A stretch of 64,000 bases of DNA, taken from contig NZ_OMOJ01000004.1 of NCBI RefSeq assembly GCF_900302505.1, positions 275,708-339,707 of the forward strand, read 5' to 3'. Below are positions 16,375 to 27,396 of this stretch, piece after piece. The DNA comes from Pseudoprimorskyibacter insulae. Its GTDB lineage: Bacteria; Pseudomonadota; Alphaproteobacteria; Rhodobacterales; Rhodobacteraceae. The stretch's first letter is position 1. Each line of letters begins with the position of its first letter. The translations under genes were made by a program, and so were the position numbers. The notes under the pieces were generated by a model. That model was not told the DNA's origin. It worked only from the letters and a program-made list of their open reading frames with translations, and searched no databases.

Positions 16375-18000
16375 TTAATTTGCCTGGCGACGCAGGAAAG
16401 CGGGGATTTCGATCTTCTCTTGATCGGGATCCGCTTGGGTCTGCGGTTGCGGCTGCGGTGCAGGCGCTGCGGCCTGACGCGGCGCCATCGGGGCCGGTGC
16501 GGGCTGATGACGGGCCGGGGCTTGCGGTGCGTGATGCTGCTTGGTCATACGGCCAATCAGCGAATTCAGCGGCGACTTGGGACGCTCATCCGCGGCAGCA
16601 TCTTCTTCGGTTGCCGGGTCGTGGCGCACTCGGTCGGCAGCACGGCGCAAACGCGACAGGGCATCGGCACTCGGGGTGCCAGGGGCCGGTGCGCGCGGCG
16701 CGACAAATTCAGCCGCCATCGGGGCCTGAGCCTGCGGTGCAGGCTGATAGGCGGGCGGCGGAAGATCGTCGGACTTCGCAGCCTTGGGTGCGGGCTGCGC
16801 GGTCTTGGCAGCCTGATGGTCAAAGAACGACGGCATGGCCTGATCGTCTTCGTCCTGCGCTTGGTTTTCGAACAGCGACGGTTCTTCTGCGGCTTCCAAC
16901 GGGGCCTGAGCAGGCGCTTCGTGGAAGTTGGGCGCAGCAGCCGGAGCGGCAGCCGCCGGGGCCGGTGCGGGCACCGCAGGTTTCAGCGGCTCGGCCAGCG
17001 AACGGCGCGGAACCGGCATTTCGCTGTGCACGTTGGTGGCGTCGATGCCGGTGGCAACAACGCTGACGCGCATCATGCCTTCCATGCTTTCGTCCAGCGT
17101 CGAACCAACGATGATGTTTGCATCCTGATCGACTTCTTCGCGAATGCGGTTGGCCGCTTCGTCCAATTCGAACAGGGTCAGGTCGTTGCCGCCGGTGATG
17201 TTGATCAGAACGCCCTTCGCACCCTTCAGGCTGATTTCGTCCAGCAGCGGGTTTGCAATGGCCTTCTCGGCGGCCTGAATGGCGCGATCTTCGCCTTCGG
17301 CCTCGCCCGTGCCCATCATCGCCTTGCCCATTTCGTCCATCACGGCGCGAACGTCAGCAAAGTCGAGGTTGATCAGACCGGGGCGAACCATCAGGTCGGT
17401 CACGCCTTTGACACCTTGGTACAGAACGTCGTCCGCCATGGCGAAGGCATCGGTGAAGGTGGTCTTTTCGTTGGCCAGACGGAACAGGTTCTGGTTCGGA
17501 ATGATGATCAGCGTGTCGACGACCTTTTGCAGCGCTTCTACGCCGTCTTCGGCCTGACGCATCCGCTTGGCACCTTCGAACTGGAAGGGCTTGGTCACAA
17601 CACCAACGGTCAGAACGCCCAGCTCACGCGCGGCCTGCGCGATGATCGGGGCAGCCCCGGTGCCGGTGCCGCCGCCCATGCCAGCGGTGATAAAGCACAT
17701 GTGTGCGCCCGCCAGATGGTCAACAATCTGTTCAATGCTTTCTTCGGCCGCCGCTGCGCCAACCGAAGCGCGGGCCCCTGCGCCCAGACCTTCGGTGACC
17801 TTCACGCCCAGCTGGACGCGCTGCTGCGCCATCGACTGCTGCAGTGCCTGCGCGTCGGTGTTGGCGACGACGAAATCCACGCCGTCCAACTGCTTGTCGA
17901 TCATGTTATTGACAGCGTTACCGCCCGCGCCGCCCACACCGAAAACGGTGATACGCGGTTTAAGCTCCTGCTGACCGGGCACGGATAGGTTCAATGTCAT
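16375..18000 (-). CDS. ftsZ: Cell division GTPase FtsZ with long C-terminal linker
   Basis: The tubulin-like GTPase that forms the division ring, 541 residues. The GTPase core (about 15-330) shows [14 protein letters not shown], the tubulin signature [13 protein letters not shown], and the T7 loop region [12 protein letters not shown] long disordered linker rich in Ala, Pro and Gln (about 340-520) follows. It ends in the conserved tail peptide [13 protein letters not shown], which binds FtsA and other partners. The total is longer than the enteric protein (about 385) but typical of alphaproteobacteria. ATG at 18000 is preferred over the frame's upstream ATG at 18060 because the protein then begins [21 protein letters not shown], and GGCGGA precedes it. 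Confidence 0.96.
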   Translation of the reverse strand: MTLNLSVPGQQELKPRITVFGVGGAGGNAVNNMIDKQLDGVDFVVANTDAQALQQSMAQQRVQLGVKVTEGLGAGARASVGAAAAEESIEQIVDHLAGAHMCFITAGMGGGTGTGAAPIIAQAARELGVLTVGVVTKPFQFEGAKRMRQAEDGVEALQKVVDTLIIIPNQNLFRLANEKTTFTDAFAMADDVLYQGVKGVTDLMVRPGLINLDFADVRAVMDEMGKAMMGTGEAEGEDRAIQAAEKAIANPLLDEISLKGAKGVLINITGGNDLTLFELDEAANRIREEVDQDANIIVGSTLDESMEGMMRVSVVATGIDATNVHSEMPVPRRSLAEPLKPAVPAPAPAAAAPAAAPNFHEAPAQAPLEAAEEPSLFENQAQDEDDQAMPSFFDHQAAKTAQPAPKAAKSDDLPPPAYQPAPQAQAPMAAEFVAPRAPAPGTPSADALSRLRRAADRVRHDPATEEDAAADERPKSPLNSLIGRMTKQHHAPQAPARHQPAPAPMAPRQAAAPAPQPQPQTQADPDQEKIEIPAFLRRQAN

Positions 18001-18060
18001 TTTTAATGTCCGCCTGTTTTTGTCAGCCCATTCAGGCCGTTTTTGCACCTTTATCCACAA

Positions 18061-18172
18061 TTATTACCACAGATCGCGGCAAGGTCACGTAAAAATCTAT
18101 GAAAATCCACAAAATATGGCGGCAAAACATGAACTTCGCGCCGTATTTCGCTGAATTCACTAGATAGTGTTT
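18061..18172 (-). promoter_or_regulatory. AT-richer ftsA-ftsZ spacer, likely ftsZ promoter
   Basis: The spacer between ftsA and ftsZ is the only sizeable gap in this part of the division cluster and is clearly AT-richer than its flanks. It includes the dyad CACTAGATAGTG at 18158-18169 just past the ftsA stop. A dedicated ftsZ promoter in this position is known in several alphaproteobacteria; no -35/-10 pair was pinned down here. Confidence 0.4.
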
Positions 18173-19507
18173 TTACCAGTTATCCCGGAACCATTGAACC
18201 GCGCGCTTGAGCGAGCGTGCCGGATAGCGATCCATGGGAATTTCGAAGTCCCACCACTCATCTTGAGGGTGAGCAGCAAACAGGCACAATCCCACAGAAG
18301 CTGCAAAACCAGCGCTGGTCGCGGCCTGCGGCAAACCATGCACACGCATCGGTCGGCCAAGACGCACTTGCTGCCCCAGAATGCGGCTGGCCAGCCCGTC
18401 AAGGCCGGGGATCAGGCTCGATCCGCCTGTTAGAACGATCTGCTGGCTGGGCAAATGCTCAAATCCAGCGGCGTCCAAACGGGCGCGTACCTCTTCGAGG
18501 ATTTCATCGACACGCGGGCGCATGATGCCAATCAGCTCGGCCCGGCTGATTTCGCGGCGGTCATGTTCCCAATCGCCGGTATCGCCGCCGATCTGGATCA
18601 TTTCGCTGTCATCGCGCCCCGTGGCGAACAGCCCGCCGTAGAAGGATTTGATCCGCTCGGCGGTGGCAATCGGCACCTGGAACCCAAGCGAAATATCGCC
18701 GGTGATGTGATCGCCGCCCATGCGCACGGTGTCGGCATAGATCATATGTTTCTTCAGGAAGATCGACACGCTGGTCGTGCCGCCGCCAATATCGACACAG
18801 GCCGCACCCAGTTCCTGTTCGTCTTCCACCAGCCCGGAAATGCCTGACACATAGGCCGAGTTTGCAATCCCTGCCAGTTCCAGATCGCAGCGCTTGACGC
18901 ATTGTGCAAGGTTTTGAACGGCCTGCGCATCGACGGTCAGCATATGCATATCGGTCGACAGCGTATGCCCCACCTGCCCGCGCGGGTCGATCAGACCCGA
19001 CCGATGGTCCAGCGCAAAATTCACCGGCTGGGCGTGCAGCACTTCGCGGCCTTCGCCAAAATTCGGGACGTCGCAAGCGCTCAGAACGCGGGCGATGTCC
19101 TGTTCGGTCACTTCGGTGCCGTTCACTTCGACAGAGCCATCAAGCCCATAGCTGCGCGGCCCCGCGCCCGAGAAACAGGCGATCACATGATCCACGCGGA
19201 TCTGCGCCATTTTCTGGGCGGCCTGCACGGCAGTGCGGATCGCGCGCTCCGCCTCGGCCATCGATACGATTTCGCCAAAGCGCACGCCACGCGACCGTGT
19301 GGTTGCGGCACCAATAACACGGAACCCCGACTGGCCTGCCATGGAACCGACGCCCTGGCTTTCATCCATACGTTCCGCGCCATCAAAGCGCAGAACCAAA
19401 CAGGCAATTTTGGACGTGCCCACGTCCAAAATGGCAATCACACCGCGTTGCATTGCCGCCTTGCGCATGTTGCGCATCGCGCGCTGCGATTCATAGAGCT
19501 CGATCAT
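18173..19507 (-). CDS. ftsA: Cell division protein FtsA
   Basis: A 444-residue actin-like ATPase that tethers FtsZ to the membrane. Actin-fold motifs are AILDVGTSKIACLVLRF (phosphate 1), CVDIGGGTTSVSIF (phosphate 2) and VLTGGSSLIPGLDGL (adenosine). The C-terminal RSLKRAVQWFRDNW is the amphipathic membrane-targeting helix. The N-terminal [22 protein letters not shown] extension is characteristic of Rhodobacterales FtsA. It starts where ftsQ ends, with the two genes sharing coordinates at 19507, and is followed by a 172-base gap before ftsZ, which probably holds an ftsZ promoter. Confidence 0.96.
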   Translation of the reverse strand: MIELYESQRAMRNMRKAAMQRGVIAILDVGTSKIACLVLRFDGAERMDESQGVGSMAGQSGFRVIGAATTRSRGVRFGEIVSMAEAERAIRTAVQAAQKMAQIRVDHVIACFSGAGPRSYGLDGSVEVNGTEVTEQDIARVLSACDVPNFGEGREVLHAQPVNFALDHRSGLIDPRGQVGHTLSTDMHMLTVDAQAVQNLAQCVKRCDLELAGIANSAYVSGISGLVEDEQELGAACVDIGGGTTSVSIFLKKHMIYADTVRMGGDHITGDISLGFQVPIATAERIKSFYGGLFATGRDDSEMIQIGGDTGDWEHDRREISRAELIGIMRPRVDEILEEVRARLDAAGFEHLPSQQIVLTGGSSLIPGLDGLASRILGQQVRLGRPMRVHGLPQAATSAGFAASVGLCLFAAHPQDEWWDFEIPMDRYPARSLKRAVQWFRDNW

Positions 19508-20385
19508 TATTTGTTATCCCCAACCTCTATTGCCCGAATTCGCCAAAGCTCCTTCACCGCCCCATCGGTGATCCGAAGCGTTGGACGCTGAGGCAGACGC
19601 ATGTCCACCGCGACCACATCCCGGTCCAGCATTTCCACAGCCCGATCCATCGCGATCACACGCTCTAGCGCGCGCACCGCCCCGGTTTCGGGCAGCATGA
19701 TCCGTTGCGACCGGTCCAAGACCACATCCCAACGGCGTTCGCCGATCCGCTCCAGCCCGCGAAAGCGGTCCATCAGCGGGCCAAGCGACGAAATCAACGT
19801 CATTGCCTCTTCGACATGCAGATCCGCCCCGGCGCCCGCCATGACCGGCAGGTGCGGGTAATCCAAACGCGAGCCGATCGGGCGAACCAACACGCCTTCG
19901 CGGTCGATCAACTCCAATTCACTGCGGCCACGCCAGACAACGACCGGCACGCGTTCCACCACGTCGATTTGAAGAACCCCGCCTGAACGGATGCGCACCT
20001 GCGCCGACTGAACCGCGTCCAGACCGACGATGGTTTCGCGCATGCGGTCCAGATCCAGATCGAAGGACGAGACCGGGAAATCCAATGGCAGAACTTCGCG
20101 GATGTCTTCGGCAACGCCATCGGTCGCGCCGTCCACAGCCATCAGCTTGACCATGAACTCTTCGCGCTGCACCACCGAGGACCGCAGGTCATAGACCATC
20201 AGGTTGAAATCATCGCGGCGGTCCTGATCGGCAAACCAAAGCGTCGCCCCGCCAAAGGTCACGGCAAAGGGCAAAGCCACCCGCAACGTCAGCCGGAACA
20301 GCGGCGTCAGCATCAGCCGCTCAAAGCGGTAAGCCCAACGCGAAGGGGCCGGATCGGCCTTTTTGGGCGCGCTTACCGGTTGCAT
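19507..20385 (-). CDS. ftsQ: Cell division protein FtsQ
   Basis: A bitopic membrane protein of the divisome, about 292 residues from the ATG at 20385. Order of parts: a cytoplasmic N-terminus ([17 protein letters not shown]), one transmembrane helix (around residues 33-52, [19 protein letters not shown]), a periplasmic POTRA domain (about 75-145) and the FtsQ beta domain. The chosen start has GGAGGA seven bases upstream, lying inside the end of ddl, so the two genes overlap by 13 bases and are translationally coupled; a start at 20406 would add seven residues. FtsQ bridges FtsL/FtsB and the early divisome. Confidence 0.93.
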   Translation of the reverse strand: MQPVSAPKKADPAPSRWAYRFERLMLTPLFRLTLRVALPFAVTFGGATLWFADQDRRDDFNLMVYDLRSSVVQREEFMVKLMAVDGATDGVAEDIREVLPLDFPVSSFDLDLDRMRETIVGLDAVQSAQVRIRSGGVLQIDVVERVPVVVWRGRSELELIDREGVLVRPIGSRLDYPHLPVMAGAGADLHVEEAMTLISSLGPLMDRFRGLERIGERRWDVVLDRSQRIMLPETGAVRALERVIAMDRAVEMLDRDVVAVDMRLPQRPTLRITDGAVKELWRIRAIEVGDNK

Positions 20386-21287
20386 GAGGCATCCTCCACC
20401 ATCCAAGCGCAGAATTCCCCAAAGCTCAGGCCAATCAGCCCGGCATGCTCGGGGCTAAGTGAGGTTGGCGTCATCCCCGGCTGGGTGTTGGTTTCCAGCA
20501 AGATCAGCCCCTCAAGCCCCTTGGCCTCATCCCAGCGGAAATCGGTCCGGCTCACGCCCCGGCATCCCAACGCATTATGGGCGCGCAGGGCATAATCCAT
20601 GCAAGCGTCATAAATCGCCGGCGGAATGTCGGCGGGGCAAACATGGCGCGACCCGCCAGCCTTGTACTTGGCGTCGTAATCGTACCAGCCATCGGTCAGA
20701 ATATCGGTCACACCCAAGGCGCGGTCGCCCATCACGGTGGTCGTCAATTCGCGGCCCGGTACAAACGCCTCGACCATCACGACATCCGGCATCGCATCGT
20801 CCAGACGCGGCGGCGTGTTTGCGCCCGCCTCAACCAGATACACCCCAACCGAAGACCCTTCGTTGTAAGGCTTAACCACGTAGGGCGGCATCATCACATG
20901 GCTGGCCATCGCATCGGACTTGGAAACCAGAACGCTTTCCGCGACCGGCAGACCGGCGGCACGATAGGCGTCCTTGCTACGCTCTTTGTCCATCGCCAAA
21001 GACGAAGCCAAGACGCCCGAATGGGTATAGGGAATCCGCATCCATTCCAGCATGCCCTGCACGCAGCCATCTTCGCCCCAACGGCCATGCAGCGCGTTGA
21101 AAACGACGTCGGGTTGGATTTCCGCCAATTGTGCCGAAAGCTCGGGGCCGGCATCGACCTCGATCACTTCGAATCCTTGATCCCGCAAAGCGGCAGCGCA
21201 TTCACGACCAGAACTAAGCGACACTTCCCGCTCTGCCGAGAAGCCACCCTTTAACACTGCCACTTTCGGGTTTGTCCTGCTCGACAT
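20373..21287 (-). CDS. ddl: D-alanine--D-alanine ligase
   Basis: A cytoplasmic ATP-grasp ligase (304 residues) making D-Ala-D-Ala for peptidoglycan. Motifs are [19 protein letters not shown] at the N-terminus, [37 protein letters not shown] in the ATP-grasp domain, and [15 protein letters not shown] with the metal-binding Glu and Asn. ATG at 21287 is used; the frame also contains an upstream TTG at 21293. It precedes ftsQ with overlap and follows murB after 77 bases, in the usual division-cluster order. Confidence 0.95.
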   Translation of the reverse strand: MSSRTNPKVAVLKGGFSAEREVSLSSGRECAAALRDQGFEVIEVDAGPELSAQLAEIQPDVVFNALHGRWGEDGCVQGMLEWMRIPYTHSGVLASSLAMDKERSKDAYRAAGLPVAESVLVSKSDAMASHVMMPPYVVKPYNEGSSVGVYLVEAGANTPPRLDDAMPDVVMVEAFVPGRELTTTVMGDRALGVTDILTDGWYDYDAKYKAGGSRHVCPADIPPAIYDACMDYALRAHNALGCRGVSRTDFRWDEAKGLEGLILLETNTQPGMTPTSLSPEHAGLIGLSFGEFCAWMVEDASCNR

Positions 21288-21364
21288 ACCCAAACCTGCC
21301 TTTATATCGGGGCTTTGCCCCAGTTATTATTGCGTCCTGTAATGTCCGCAGCGGTTGGCCCGCA

Positions 21365-22297
21365 TTAATCTTTAGACGCAGGTTCTCCGACCCGCATGAT
21401 TTCCCAGTGTAGCTCTATTCCGCTGTGTTGGAAAACCCTTTTTCGTACTTCCTCGCCCAATCCTTCGAGATCATCTGCCGTTGCCTCTCCGGTGTTCACA
21501 AGGAAATTAGAGTGTTTTGGACTCATTTGAGCACCGCCGCGCGTGGCCCCGCGCATGCCCGCATCGTCGATCACTTTCCATGCTTTCAAATCATGAACGT
21601 CATCGGATTTGCCGGTCGAGCTGAACCCTGCGGGGTTTCGAAAGGTGCTGCCTGCCGTGCGGTCTTTGGTCGGCTGGGTCTCGTCGCGCTTTTTCAACTG
21701 CGCGTCCATATGGGCATGAAGCGCATCGGGTGCGCCCTCGCCGCCTTGCAAAACGGTCTCAACCAGCACCCAACCTTCGGGCAGGCTGGACTGACGATAG
21801 GCAAATTGCAGGTCATCGGCGGTCAGACTCACGGTCTTGCCGTCGCGGGTTATGGCCGTGGCCTCAACGAACACATCCGCCAGATACGACCCATAACAGC
21901 CTGCATTCATGCGGATCGCGCCGCCGATGCTGCCGGGGATGGTGCGCAGAAAGGTCAGGTCGACGCCCGCATCCGCCGCCTTGCGTGCCACATGCGCATC
22001 AAGCGCGGCCACGCCCACACGAACGCGCCCGCCCTCTTCTACCGTGATCTGATTGAACCCGCGCCCCATGCGGATCACCACGGCCCGCAGACCACCGTCG
22101 CGCACGATCAGGTTAGACCCAACGCCCATCGGGAACACCGGCACCGCCGGATCAAGCGCCGCCAGAAACTGCGCCAGATCATCAACATCGGCGGGCTGAA
22201 AGAACCAATCGGCAGGCCCGCCCACGCGCAGCCACGTCAGATCAGACAGCATACGATTGGGCGTCAGCGTGCCGCGGACGGCGGGCATATCAGTCAT
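21365..22297 (-). CDS. murB: UDP-N-acetylenolpyruvoylglucosamine reductase MurB
   Basis: A 310-residue FAD enzyme that reduces UDP-GlcNAc-enolpyruvate to UDP-MurNAc in the cytoplasm. The PCMH-type FAD domain shows [29 protein letters not shown] and [18 protein letters not shown]. The catalytic region shows GSTFRNPAG, with the proton-donor Ser, and [15 protein letters not shown]. Length is normal. It starts 12 bases after murC ends, so it is co-transcribed with murC. Confidence 0.95.
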   Translation of the reverse strand: MTDMPAVRGTLTPNRMLSDLTWLRVGGPADWFFQPADVDDLAQFLAALDPAVPVFPMGVGSNLIVRDGGLRAVVIRMGRGFNQITVEEGGRVRVGVAALDAHVARKAADAGVDLTFLRTIPGSIGGAIRMNAGCYGSYLADVFVEATAITRDGKTVSLTADDLQFAYRQSSLPEGWVLVETVLQGGEGAPDALHAHMDAQLKKRDETQPTKDRTAGSTFRNPAGFSSTGKSDDVHDLKAWKVIDDAGMRGATRGGAQMSPKHSNFLVNTGEATADDLEGLGEEVRKRVFQHSGIELHWEIMRVGEPASKD

Positions 22298-22309
22298 GGC
22301 GTCCTCGAC

Positions 22310-23707
22310 TTAGGCGGATAGCTTTTCCGGCAGGCGGTTCGCCCAAGCCGAGATTGTCCCCGCCCCAAGGCAGACCACCATATCGCCGGGCTGGGTCTGT
22401 TCGCGCACCAAACGTTCCAGGTCTTCTTCGGTCAGCAAGGCACGCGCATGGCGGTGCCCGTGGCGGATCAGACCGGCGACCAGATCATCGCGGGTGGCGC
22501 CCGGAATTTCCGCTTCGCCTGCCGCGAAAACCTCAGCGATGGCGACCACGTCTGCCTCATTGAAACAGGTGCAGAAATCTTCGAACAGCGAATGCAGGCG
22601 GGTGTAGCGGTGCGGCTGATGTACGGCGATCACGCGGCCTTCGCAGGCCTGACGCGCGGCTTTCAAAACGGCGGCGATTTCCACCGGATGGTGGCCGTAA
22701 TCGTCGATGATCGTCACGCCGTTCACTTCACCAACCTTGGTAAAGCGGCGGTTCACGCCGCCGAACTTGGCCAGCGCTTCGCGGATTTCTTCGCGTTTCA
22801 TGCCCAAATGACGGGCCACCGCCACGGCAGCCAGCGCGTTCGAGACGTTGTGATCGCCCGGCATCGGCAGGGTGCAGCCTTCGATCACCGCGTCTTCGGT
22901 TTGCAGCGCGATATCGAAATGGGCGACGCCCTTTTTGTAGGTCAGGTTGATCGCCCGCACATCGGCCTGCGCGTTAAAGCCATAGGTTTTCACACGGCGG
23001 TCGGTGATCCGGCCCACCAGCGCCTGCACCTCTGGGTGGTCGGTGCAGCAGACGGCCACGCCATAGAACGGGATGTTCGAGACGAAATCGTAAAACCCTT
23101 TGCGCAGATTTTCGATGCTGCCCCAGTGTTCCATATGTTCGGGGTCGATATTGGTGACCACGGCAATGGTCGCCGGAAGCCGGTTAAAGGTGCCGTCGGA
23201 TTCATCGGCCTCCACCACCATCCATTCGCCCTGCCCCATCCGCGCGTTCGACCCGTAGGCGTGGATGATCCCGCCATTGACGACGGTCGGGTCAAAGCTG
23301 CCAGCTACCATCACCTCGGCCATCATCGTCGTGGTGGTGGTTTTGCCATGGGTGCCCGCAATCGCGATGTTCGACCGTAGGCGCATCAGTTCAGCCAGCA
23401 TTTCGGCGCGGCGAACGATGGGCAAGCCGCGGCGACGCGCCTCGTCAAGTTCGGGGTTGCCCGGTTTGATCGCCGAGGAAATCACCACGACCTGCGCATC
23501 TTCCAGATTGTCCGCCGACTGGCCCTCGAAGATGCGTGCACCAAAGCCTTCAAGGCGTTCGGTGATCTTCGAGCTTTTCAGATCCGAGCCCTGCACCACA
23601 TAGCCAAGGTTCAGCAGAACCTCGGCAATGCCGGACATCCCAATACCGCCAATACCGACAAAGTGGATGGGCCCGACATCGCCGGGCAGCTTGGTGGCTG
23701 CGTTCAT
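22310..23707 (-). CDS. murC: UDP-N-acetylmuramate--L-alanine ligase MurC
   Basis: A 465-residue cytoplasmic ligase that adds L-alanine to UDP-MurNAc. The N-terminal UDP-binding Rossmann domain shows [18 protein letters not shown]. The central ATP domain shows [17 protein letters not shown]. The C-terminal domain shows [20 protein letters not shown] motifs ([13 protein letters not shown]) and the HQPHRYTR motif. Length fits the family. Its start overlaps the end of murG by four bases (ATGA-type coupling). Confidence 0.96.
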   Translation of the reverse strand: MNAATKLPGDVGPIHFVGIGGIGMSGIAEVLLNLGYVVQGSDLKSSKITERLEGFGARIFEGQSADNLEDAQVVVISSAIKPGNPELDEARRRGLPIVRRAEMLAELMRLRSNIAIAGTHGKTTTTTMMAEVMVAGSFDPTVVNGGIIHAYGSNARMGQGEWMVVEADESDGTFNRLPATIAVVTNIDPEHMEHWGSIENLRKGFYDFVSNIPFYGVAVCCTDHPEVQALVGRITDRRVKTYGFNAQADVRAINLTYKKGVAHFDIALQTEDAVIEGCTLPMPGDHNVSNALAAVAVARHLGMKREEIREALAKFGGVNRRFTKVGEVNGVTIIDDYGHHPVEIAAVLKAARQACEGRVIAVHQPHRYTRLHSLFEDFCTCFNEADVVAIAEVFAAGEAEIPGATRDDLVAGLIRHGHRHARALLTEEDLERLVREQTQPGDMVVCLGAGTISAWANRLPEKLSA

Positions 23708-24813
23708 TTCTGTCCCTTCTCGGCCAGCGCAATCACCAGCGCGGCCAGTTCTTCTGCGGCGTCGGGCTTTGACGCCCCCAGTGCCGCGCTTGCCATTTTC
23801 TGCGACCCTTTGGGGTTGCGCAGTACCGTCTCAATCGCCTCGGTCAAGGCTTCAATTGTCAGTTTGCTTTCGGGAATGCGGATCGCCGCGCCCGCATCGA
23901 CCAGACCTTGCGCGTTCGCCGTCTGGTGGTCGCCCGCCGCCGCCGCAAACGGGATCAGGATCGACGGGCGGCCAATCACACTAATATCCGCAACCGATGA
24001 CGCGCCCGACCGGGAAATCACCAATTGCGCCTCGCTCATGCGTTCTGGGACATCGGCAAAGAACGGCTGGACCTCGGCACGAATGCCGTTTTCGTCGTAG
24101 AACGTGGACACCCGTGCCTCATCCTCATCGCGGGCCTGATGGCTGACGCGCAGATGACCAAGCAGATCCATCGGCAGATTGGCAATCGCGGGCGGCACAA
24201 TGTCCGACAGGATGCGCGCGCCTTGGCTGCCACCGATCACCAGTATCGACATCGGATAATCGCCCGGCACGATATAGCCCGCCCCGGCCCGCGCCTTGAC
24301 CGCGCCGCGCACCGGATTGCCGGTATGCGTGGCTTCGACCCCATCGGGCAACGTGGTTGGCCATGTCCCGCAGGCCACCGAATCGACCCGCGTGGCGAAG
24401 ACTTGGTTCACCCGGCCCAGAACGCCGTTCTGTTCGTGGATCATCCGCGGCAAGCGCAGCATCCAAGCCGCCCCAAGCGCAGGAATGCTGGGATAGCCGC
24501 CAAAGCCGACAACGGCATCGGGTTTGTCCCGCAGCAAGCGCACCGCCATGCCCAGCGTGCCGCCCAGAATTTTGAACGGCACCGCCAGTTTCGACGCGAT
24601 ACCACCACGGGCAAAGGTCGCGCTGGCGACCTGCTCGATCTCAACCGCGTCGGGGAAACCACCCGTGTAGCGTGCACCGCGCGCATCGGTCGACAGCTTT
24701 ACCCGCCAGCCTTTGGCCAGCATGTTTTCCGCCAGCGCCTGCGCCGGGAACATATGGCCGCCGGTTCCACCAGCCGCGATCACAAGCAAGGGTCGCGAAT
24801 ATCGTTCCGCCAT
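23704..24813 (-). CDS. murG: Lipid II glycosyltransferase MurG
   Basis: A 369-residue peripheral inner-membrane GT28 transferase that adds GlcNAc to lipid I. The N-terminal glycine-rich loop [17 protein letters not shown] and the second loop [17 protein letters not shown] with [12 protein letters not shown] are diagnostic. The C-terminal donor site shows [16 protein letters not shown] and [23 protein letters not shown]. It follows ftsW after 69 bases containing a hairpin, and overlaps murC. Confidence 0.96.
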   Translation of the reverse strand: MAERYSRPLLVIAAGGTGGHMFPAQALAENMLAKGWRVKLSTDARGARYTGGFPDAVEIEQVASATFARGGIASKLAVPFKILGGTLGMAVRLLRDKPDAVVGFGGYPSIPALGAAWMLRLPRMIHEQNGVLGRVNQVFATRVDSVACGTWPTTLPDGVEATHTGNPVRGAVKARAGAGYIVPGDYPMSILVIGGSQGARILSDIVPPAIANLPMDLLGHLRVSHQARDEDEARVSTFYDENGIRAEVQPFFADVPERMSEAQLVISRSGASSVADISVIGRPSILIPFAAAAGDHQTANAQGLVDAGAAIRIPESKLTIEALTEAIETVLRNPKGSQKMASAALGASKPDAAEELAALVIALAEKGQK

Positions 24814-24834
24814 GACATCCCCCGATCAGGCAAA

Positions 24835-24855
24835 GGCCGCCGGGATACGGCGGCC
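24835..24855 (-). repeat. Hairpin between ftsW and murG
   Basis: GGCCGCC at 24835-24841 pairs with GGCGGCC at 24849-24855 around a 7-base loop, without a following T-run on the minus strand. It may act as an mRNA processing or attenuation hairpin in the cluster; it is not a full intrinsic terminator. Confidence 0.5.
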
Positions 24856-24882
24856 AGTGTTGTACAGTCAGGTCGCAGCGGC

Positions 24883-26052
24883 CTAGAGCCTGCCGCGCCC
24901 TTTCAGAATGTCGCCTATTTCGCCTTGCGGACGGGTCCTTGTAAAGGCCAGCAGCATGCCAACCGCAATCCCAGTCGCAATAAGCGACGATCCGCCGTAG
25001 CTGACGAAGGGCAGTGTCATGCCCTTGGCCGGCAACAGACGCACCGCAACGCCCATGTTGATCATCGCCTGAACCCCGAACATGCAGGCAAGCCCGGTTC
25101 CGGCCAGACGAATAAAGGTATCACGTTCGCGCATCAGCCGCGTCAGCGACCGGACGACGATCGTTGCATATAGCCCGATGATGACAAGCACCAGCACCAG
25201 CCCGTATTCCTCGGCGGCAACGGCGATGATAAAATCGGTGTGCGCATCAGGCAGCGACCATTTCACCTGACCTTCGCCCACGCCAACGCCGAAGAAACCA
25301 CCGCTTTGAATGGCGTTCGTGGCATAGCCGATCTGGGTGGTTGGATCGATTTCAGGGTTCAGGAACCCGTCAATCCGCCGCGCGAAGTGTTCGGAATTGC
25401 TATAGGCAAAAGTGCCGCCCAGCACGACCAGACCGGCAATCGCCACAAGGATCAGCATCGGCGCACCGGCAACGAAATACATCACGCCCCAGCCGAACAG
25501 GATCAGCGCAGACTGGCCAAAATCCGGCTGCATGGACAGCATCAGAACAATCGCAACGGTCAGCGCAAAGGACCAAAGCCGCCCCGGCGGGCCGTTCAAA
25601 TCTTGCGCGGCGGCCATCATCCAGGCCGAGGCCACAACGAAGCCGGGCTTAAGGAATTCCGACGGCTGAATCGATCCGAACCCAAGGCTATACCAGCGCG
25701 TTGCGCCCTTGCCAAAGTCCGTGCCGAAGAACGGCAACATGGCCAGCGCGACAAAGGCCGCAACAAAGCCCAGAACGGCAAACCGGCGCACGGTTTTGGG
25801 GTCCATCATCGACACGATGAACATGCTGATGATCGCCATGCCGCCAAAAAACGCCTGTTTTTTAACGTAGTAAAAGGCCGCATGGCCATTCCGTTCGGCC
25901 AGCGGCGGCGAGGCCGCAAGACCAAGCAAAATACCAACGCCAAACAGCATCAGAATGCAGGACAAGGTCCACTTGTCCACTGTGCGCCACCATTTCGGCA
26001 GCACCGGCTCTCCCGCGTGGACGGGGGCCGATCCATAGACCATCTCTGTCAT
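24883..26052 (-). CDS. ftsW: SEDS peptidoglycan polymerase FtsW
   Basis: A 389-residue polytopic membrane protein, the septal SEDS glycosyltransferase that polymerises lipid II with its class B PBP partner. About ten membrane segments are visible. SEDS motifs are TRWYSLGFGSIQPSEFLKPG, MQPDFGQSALI, the periplasmic loop QSGGFFGVGVGEGQVKWSLPDAHTDFI and the C-terminal LLPAKGMTLPFVSYGGSSL. The ATG at 26052 is chosen because homology begins at MTEMVYG; the reading frame extends far upstream without meaning. It is divergent from the FAD oxidoreductase at 26218 (165 bases apart), so it must have its own promoter and is cut off from murD. Confidence 0.95.
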   Translation of the reverse strand: MTEMVYGSAPVHAGEPVLPKWWRTVDKWTLSCILMLFGVGILLGLAASPPLAERNGHAAFYYVKKQAFFGGMAIISMFIVSMMDPKTVRRFAVLGFVAAFVALAMLPFFGTDFGKGATRWYSLGFGSIQPSEFLKPGFVVASAWMMAAAQDLNGPPGRLWSFALTVAIVLMLSMQPDFGQSALILFGWGVMYFVAGAPMLILVAIAGLVVLGGTFAYSNSEHFARRIDGFLNPEIDPTTQIGYATNAIQSGGFFGVGVGEGQVKWSLPDAHTDFIIAVAAEEYGLVLVLVIIGLYATIVVRSLTRLMRERDTFIRLAGTGLACMFGVQAMINMGVAVRLLPAKGMTLPFVSYGGSSLIATGIAVGMLLAFTRTRPQGEIGDILKGRGRL

Positions 26053-26217
26053 GAAGCGCCTGCCTTTTGCCTCTGAACTGCCCGGTTGTCCGGGTCTGTC
26101 CGAACAGGATATCGCAAAACGAATCGCCTTGCCAGAAAAGATTGCGCGCGTCCGAATCGCGGCGATTGCCCGCCGATATGGCTTGCGTCGCGGCGTGTTC
26201 CGTGGTCCTTCGCGGCT

Positions 26218-27396
26218 ATGAACGTCCAGACCCTGATCCTTGGCGCCGGTGCTGCCGGTATGATGGCCGCCGCCCATGCGGGCGCGGATGTTTTGGTGAT
26301 CGACCATGCCAAGGCGCCGGGCGAAAAGATCCGCATCTCCGGCGGCGGGCGCTGCAATTTCACCAATATGTATTGCGAACCATCGCGGTTTTTGGGCGGC
26401 AACCCGCATTTCCACAAATCCGCGCTCAAGCGGTATACGCAGTGGGATTTCGTCGATCTGATCGCCAAGCACGGCATCGCCTATCACGAAAAGACGCTTG
26501 GGCAGTTGTTCTGCGACGATAGCGCCCGGCAGATCGTCGATATGCTGCGGACCGAGATGGAGCGCGCGGGCGCGCGGCTTTGGCTGGAAACCGCGTTGGT
26601 GGATCTGTCGCATGACGGCAGCCGGTTCCGCGCGACGCTGGACCGCAACGGCCAGCGGACCGAGGTGCGCGCAAAAAATCTGATCGTGGCGACGGGCGGC
26701 AAATCCATCCCGAAGATGGGCGCGACCGGCCTTGCCTATGACATTGCACAACAATTCGGCCATAGCGTGACCGAAACCCGCCCCGGACTGGTGCCCTTCA
26801 CCTTCCCCGATGGGCGGTTCAAACCCTTGGCCGGGGTCGCCTGCCCGGTTCGGGCCACCAGCAACGGCACCAGCTTTGACGAAGCCCTGCTATTCACCCA
26901 TCGCGGCCTGTCAGGACCATCGGTGCTGCAAGTGTCCAGCTATTGGCGCGAAGGTCAGACGGTCAGCTTTGACTTGTTGCCCGGCACCGACCTAGAGGCG
27001 CATCTGCGCGGCCTGCGCACCCAGCAAGGCAAGCGCAGCCTGACGACCGAACTGGCCAACCTGCTGCCCGCGCGGCTGGTGGAGCATCTGGCGCCGCAGA
27101 TCGACTTTAACGGCAATCTGGGGGATCTGTCGGACAAACGCATTGCCGCGCTGGCCGAGGCGCTGCGCGATTGGCAGGTCTTGCCACAAGGCACCGAAGG
27201 CTACCGCACCGCCGAAGTCACGCTCGGCGGGGTGGCGACGGATGCGGTGTCCTCGAAAACCATGATGTCCGCGCATCAGCCCGGCCTGTACTTTATCGGC
27301 GAGGCGCTCGACGTCACCGGCTGGCTGGGCGGCTACAACTTCCAATGGGCTTGGTCCAGCGCGGTCGCCGCAGGCCGCGCGATCGGGCAGGCTTAA
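26218..27396 (+). CDS. HI0933/BaiN-family FAD oxidoreductase
   Basis: A 392-residue FAD-dependent oxidoreductase of the HI0933 / YhiN / BaiN family. The N-terminal dinucleotide site is [26 protein letters not shown]. The family-specific [15 protein letters not shown] motif, the [26 protein letters not shown] stretch and the C-terminal [18 protein letters not shown]...[31 protein letters not shown] ending are all visible. Substrate is generally unknown; some gut relatives reduce bile-acid intermediates. It is the only plus-strand gene inside the minus-strand division cluster, divergent from ftsW and overlapping the murD stop by four bases. ATG at 26218 is taken as start. Confidence 0.92.
   Translation: MNVQTLILGAGAAGMMAAAHAGADVLVIDHAKAPGEKIRISGGGRCNFTNMYCEPSRFLGGNPHFHKSALKRYTQWDFVDLIAKHGIAYHEKTLGQLFCDDSARQIVDMLRTEMERAGARLWLETALVDLSHDGSRFRATLDRNGQRTEVRAKNLIVATGGKSIPKMGATGLAYDIAQQFGHSVTETRPGLVPFTFPDGRFKPLAGVACPVRATSNGTSFDEALLFTHRGLSGPSVLQVSSYWREGQTVSFDLLPGTDLEAHLRGLRTQQGKRSLTTELANLLPARLVEHLAPQIDFNGNLGDLSDKRIAALAEALRDWQVLPQGTEGYRTAEVTLGGVATDAVSSKTMMSAHQPGLYFIGEALDVTGWLGGYNFQWAWSSAVAAGRAIGQA

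Noticed and set aside
16420..17988. A 522-codon plus-strand frame opposite ftsZ
   Set aside because: Arg/Gly/His-rich shadow; ftsZ on the other strand is certain.
26053..26763. N-terminal 237-residue extension of the FtsW frame
   Set aside because: It lies antisense to the FAD oxidoreductase gene, has no SEDS homology, and FtsW homology starts at the ATG at 26052.
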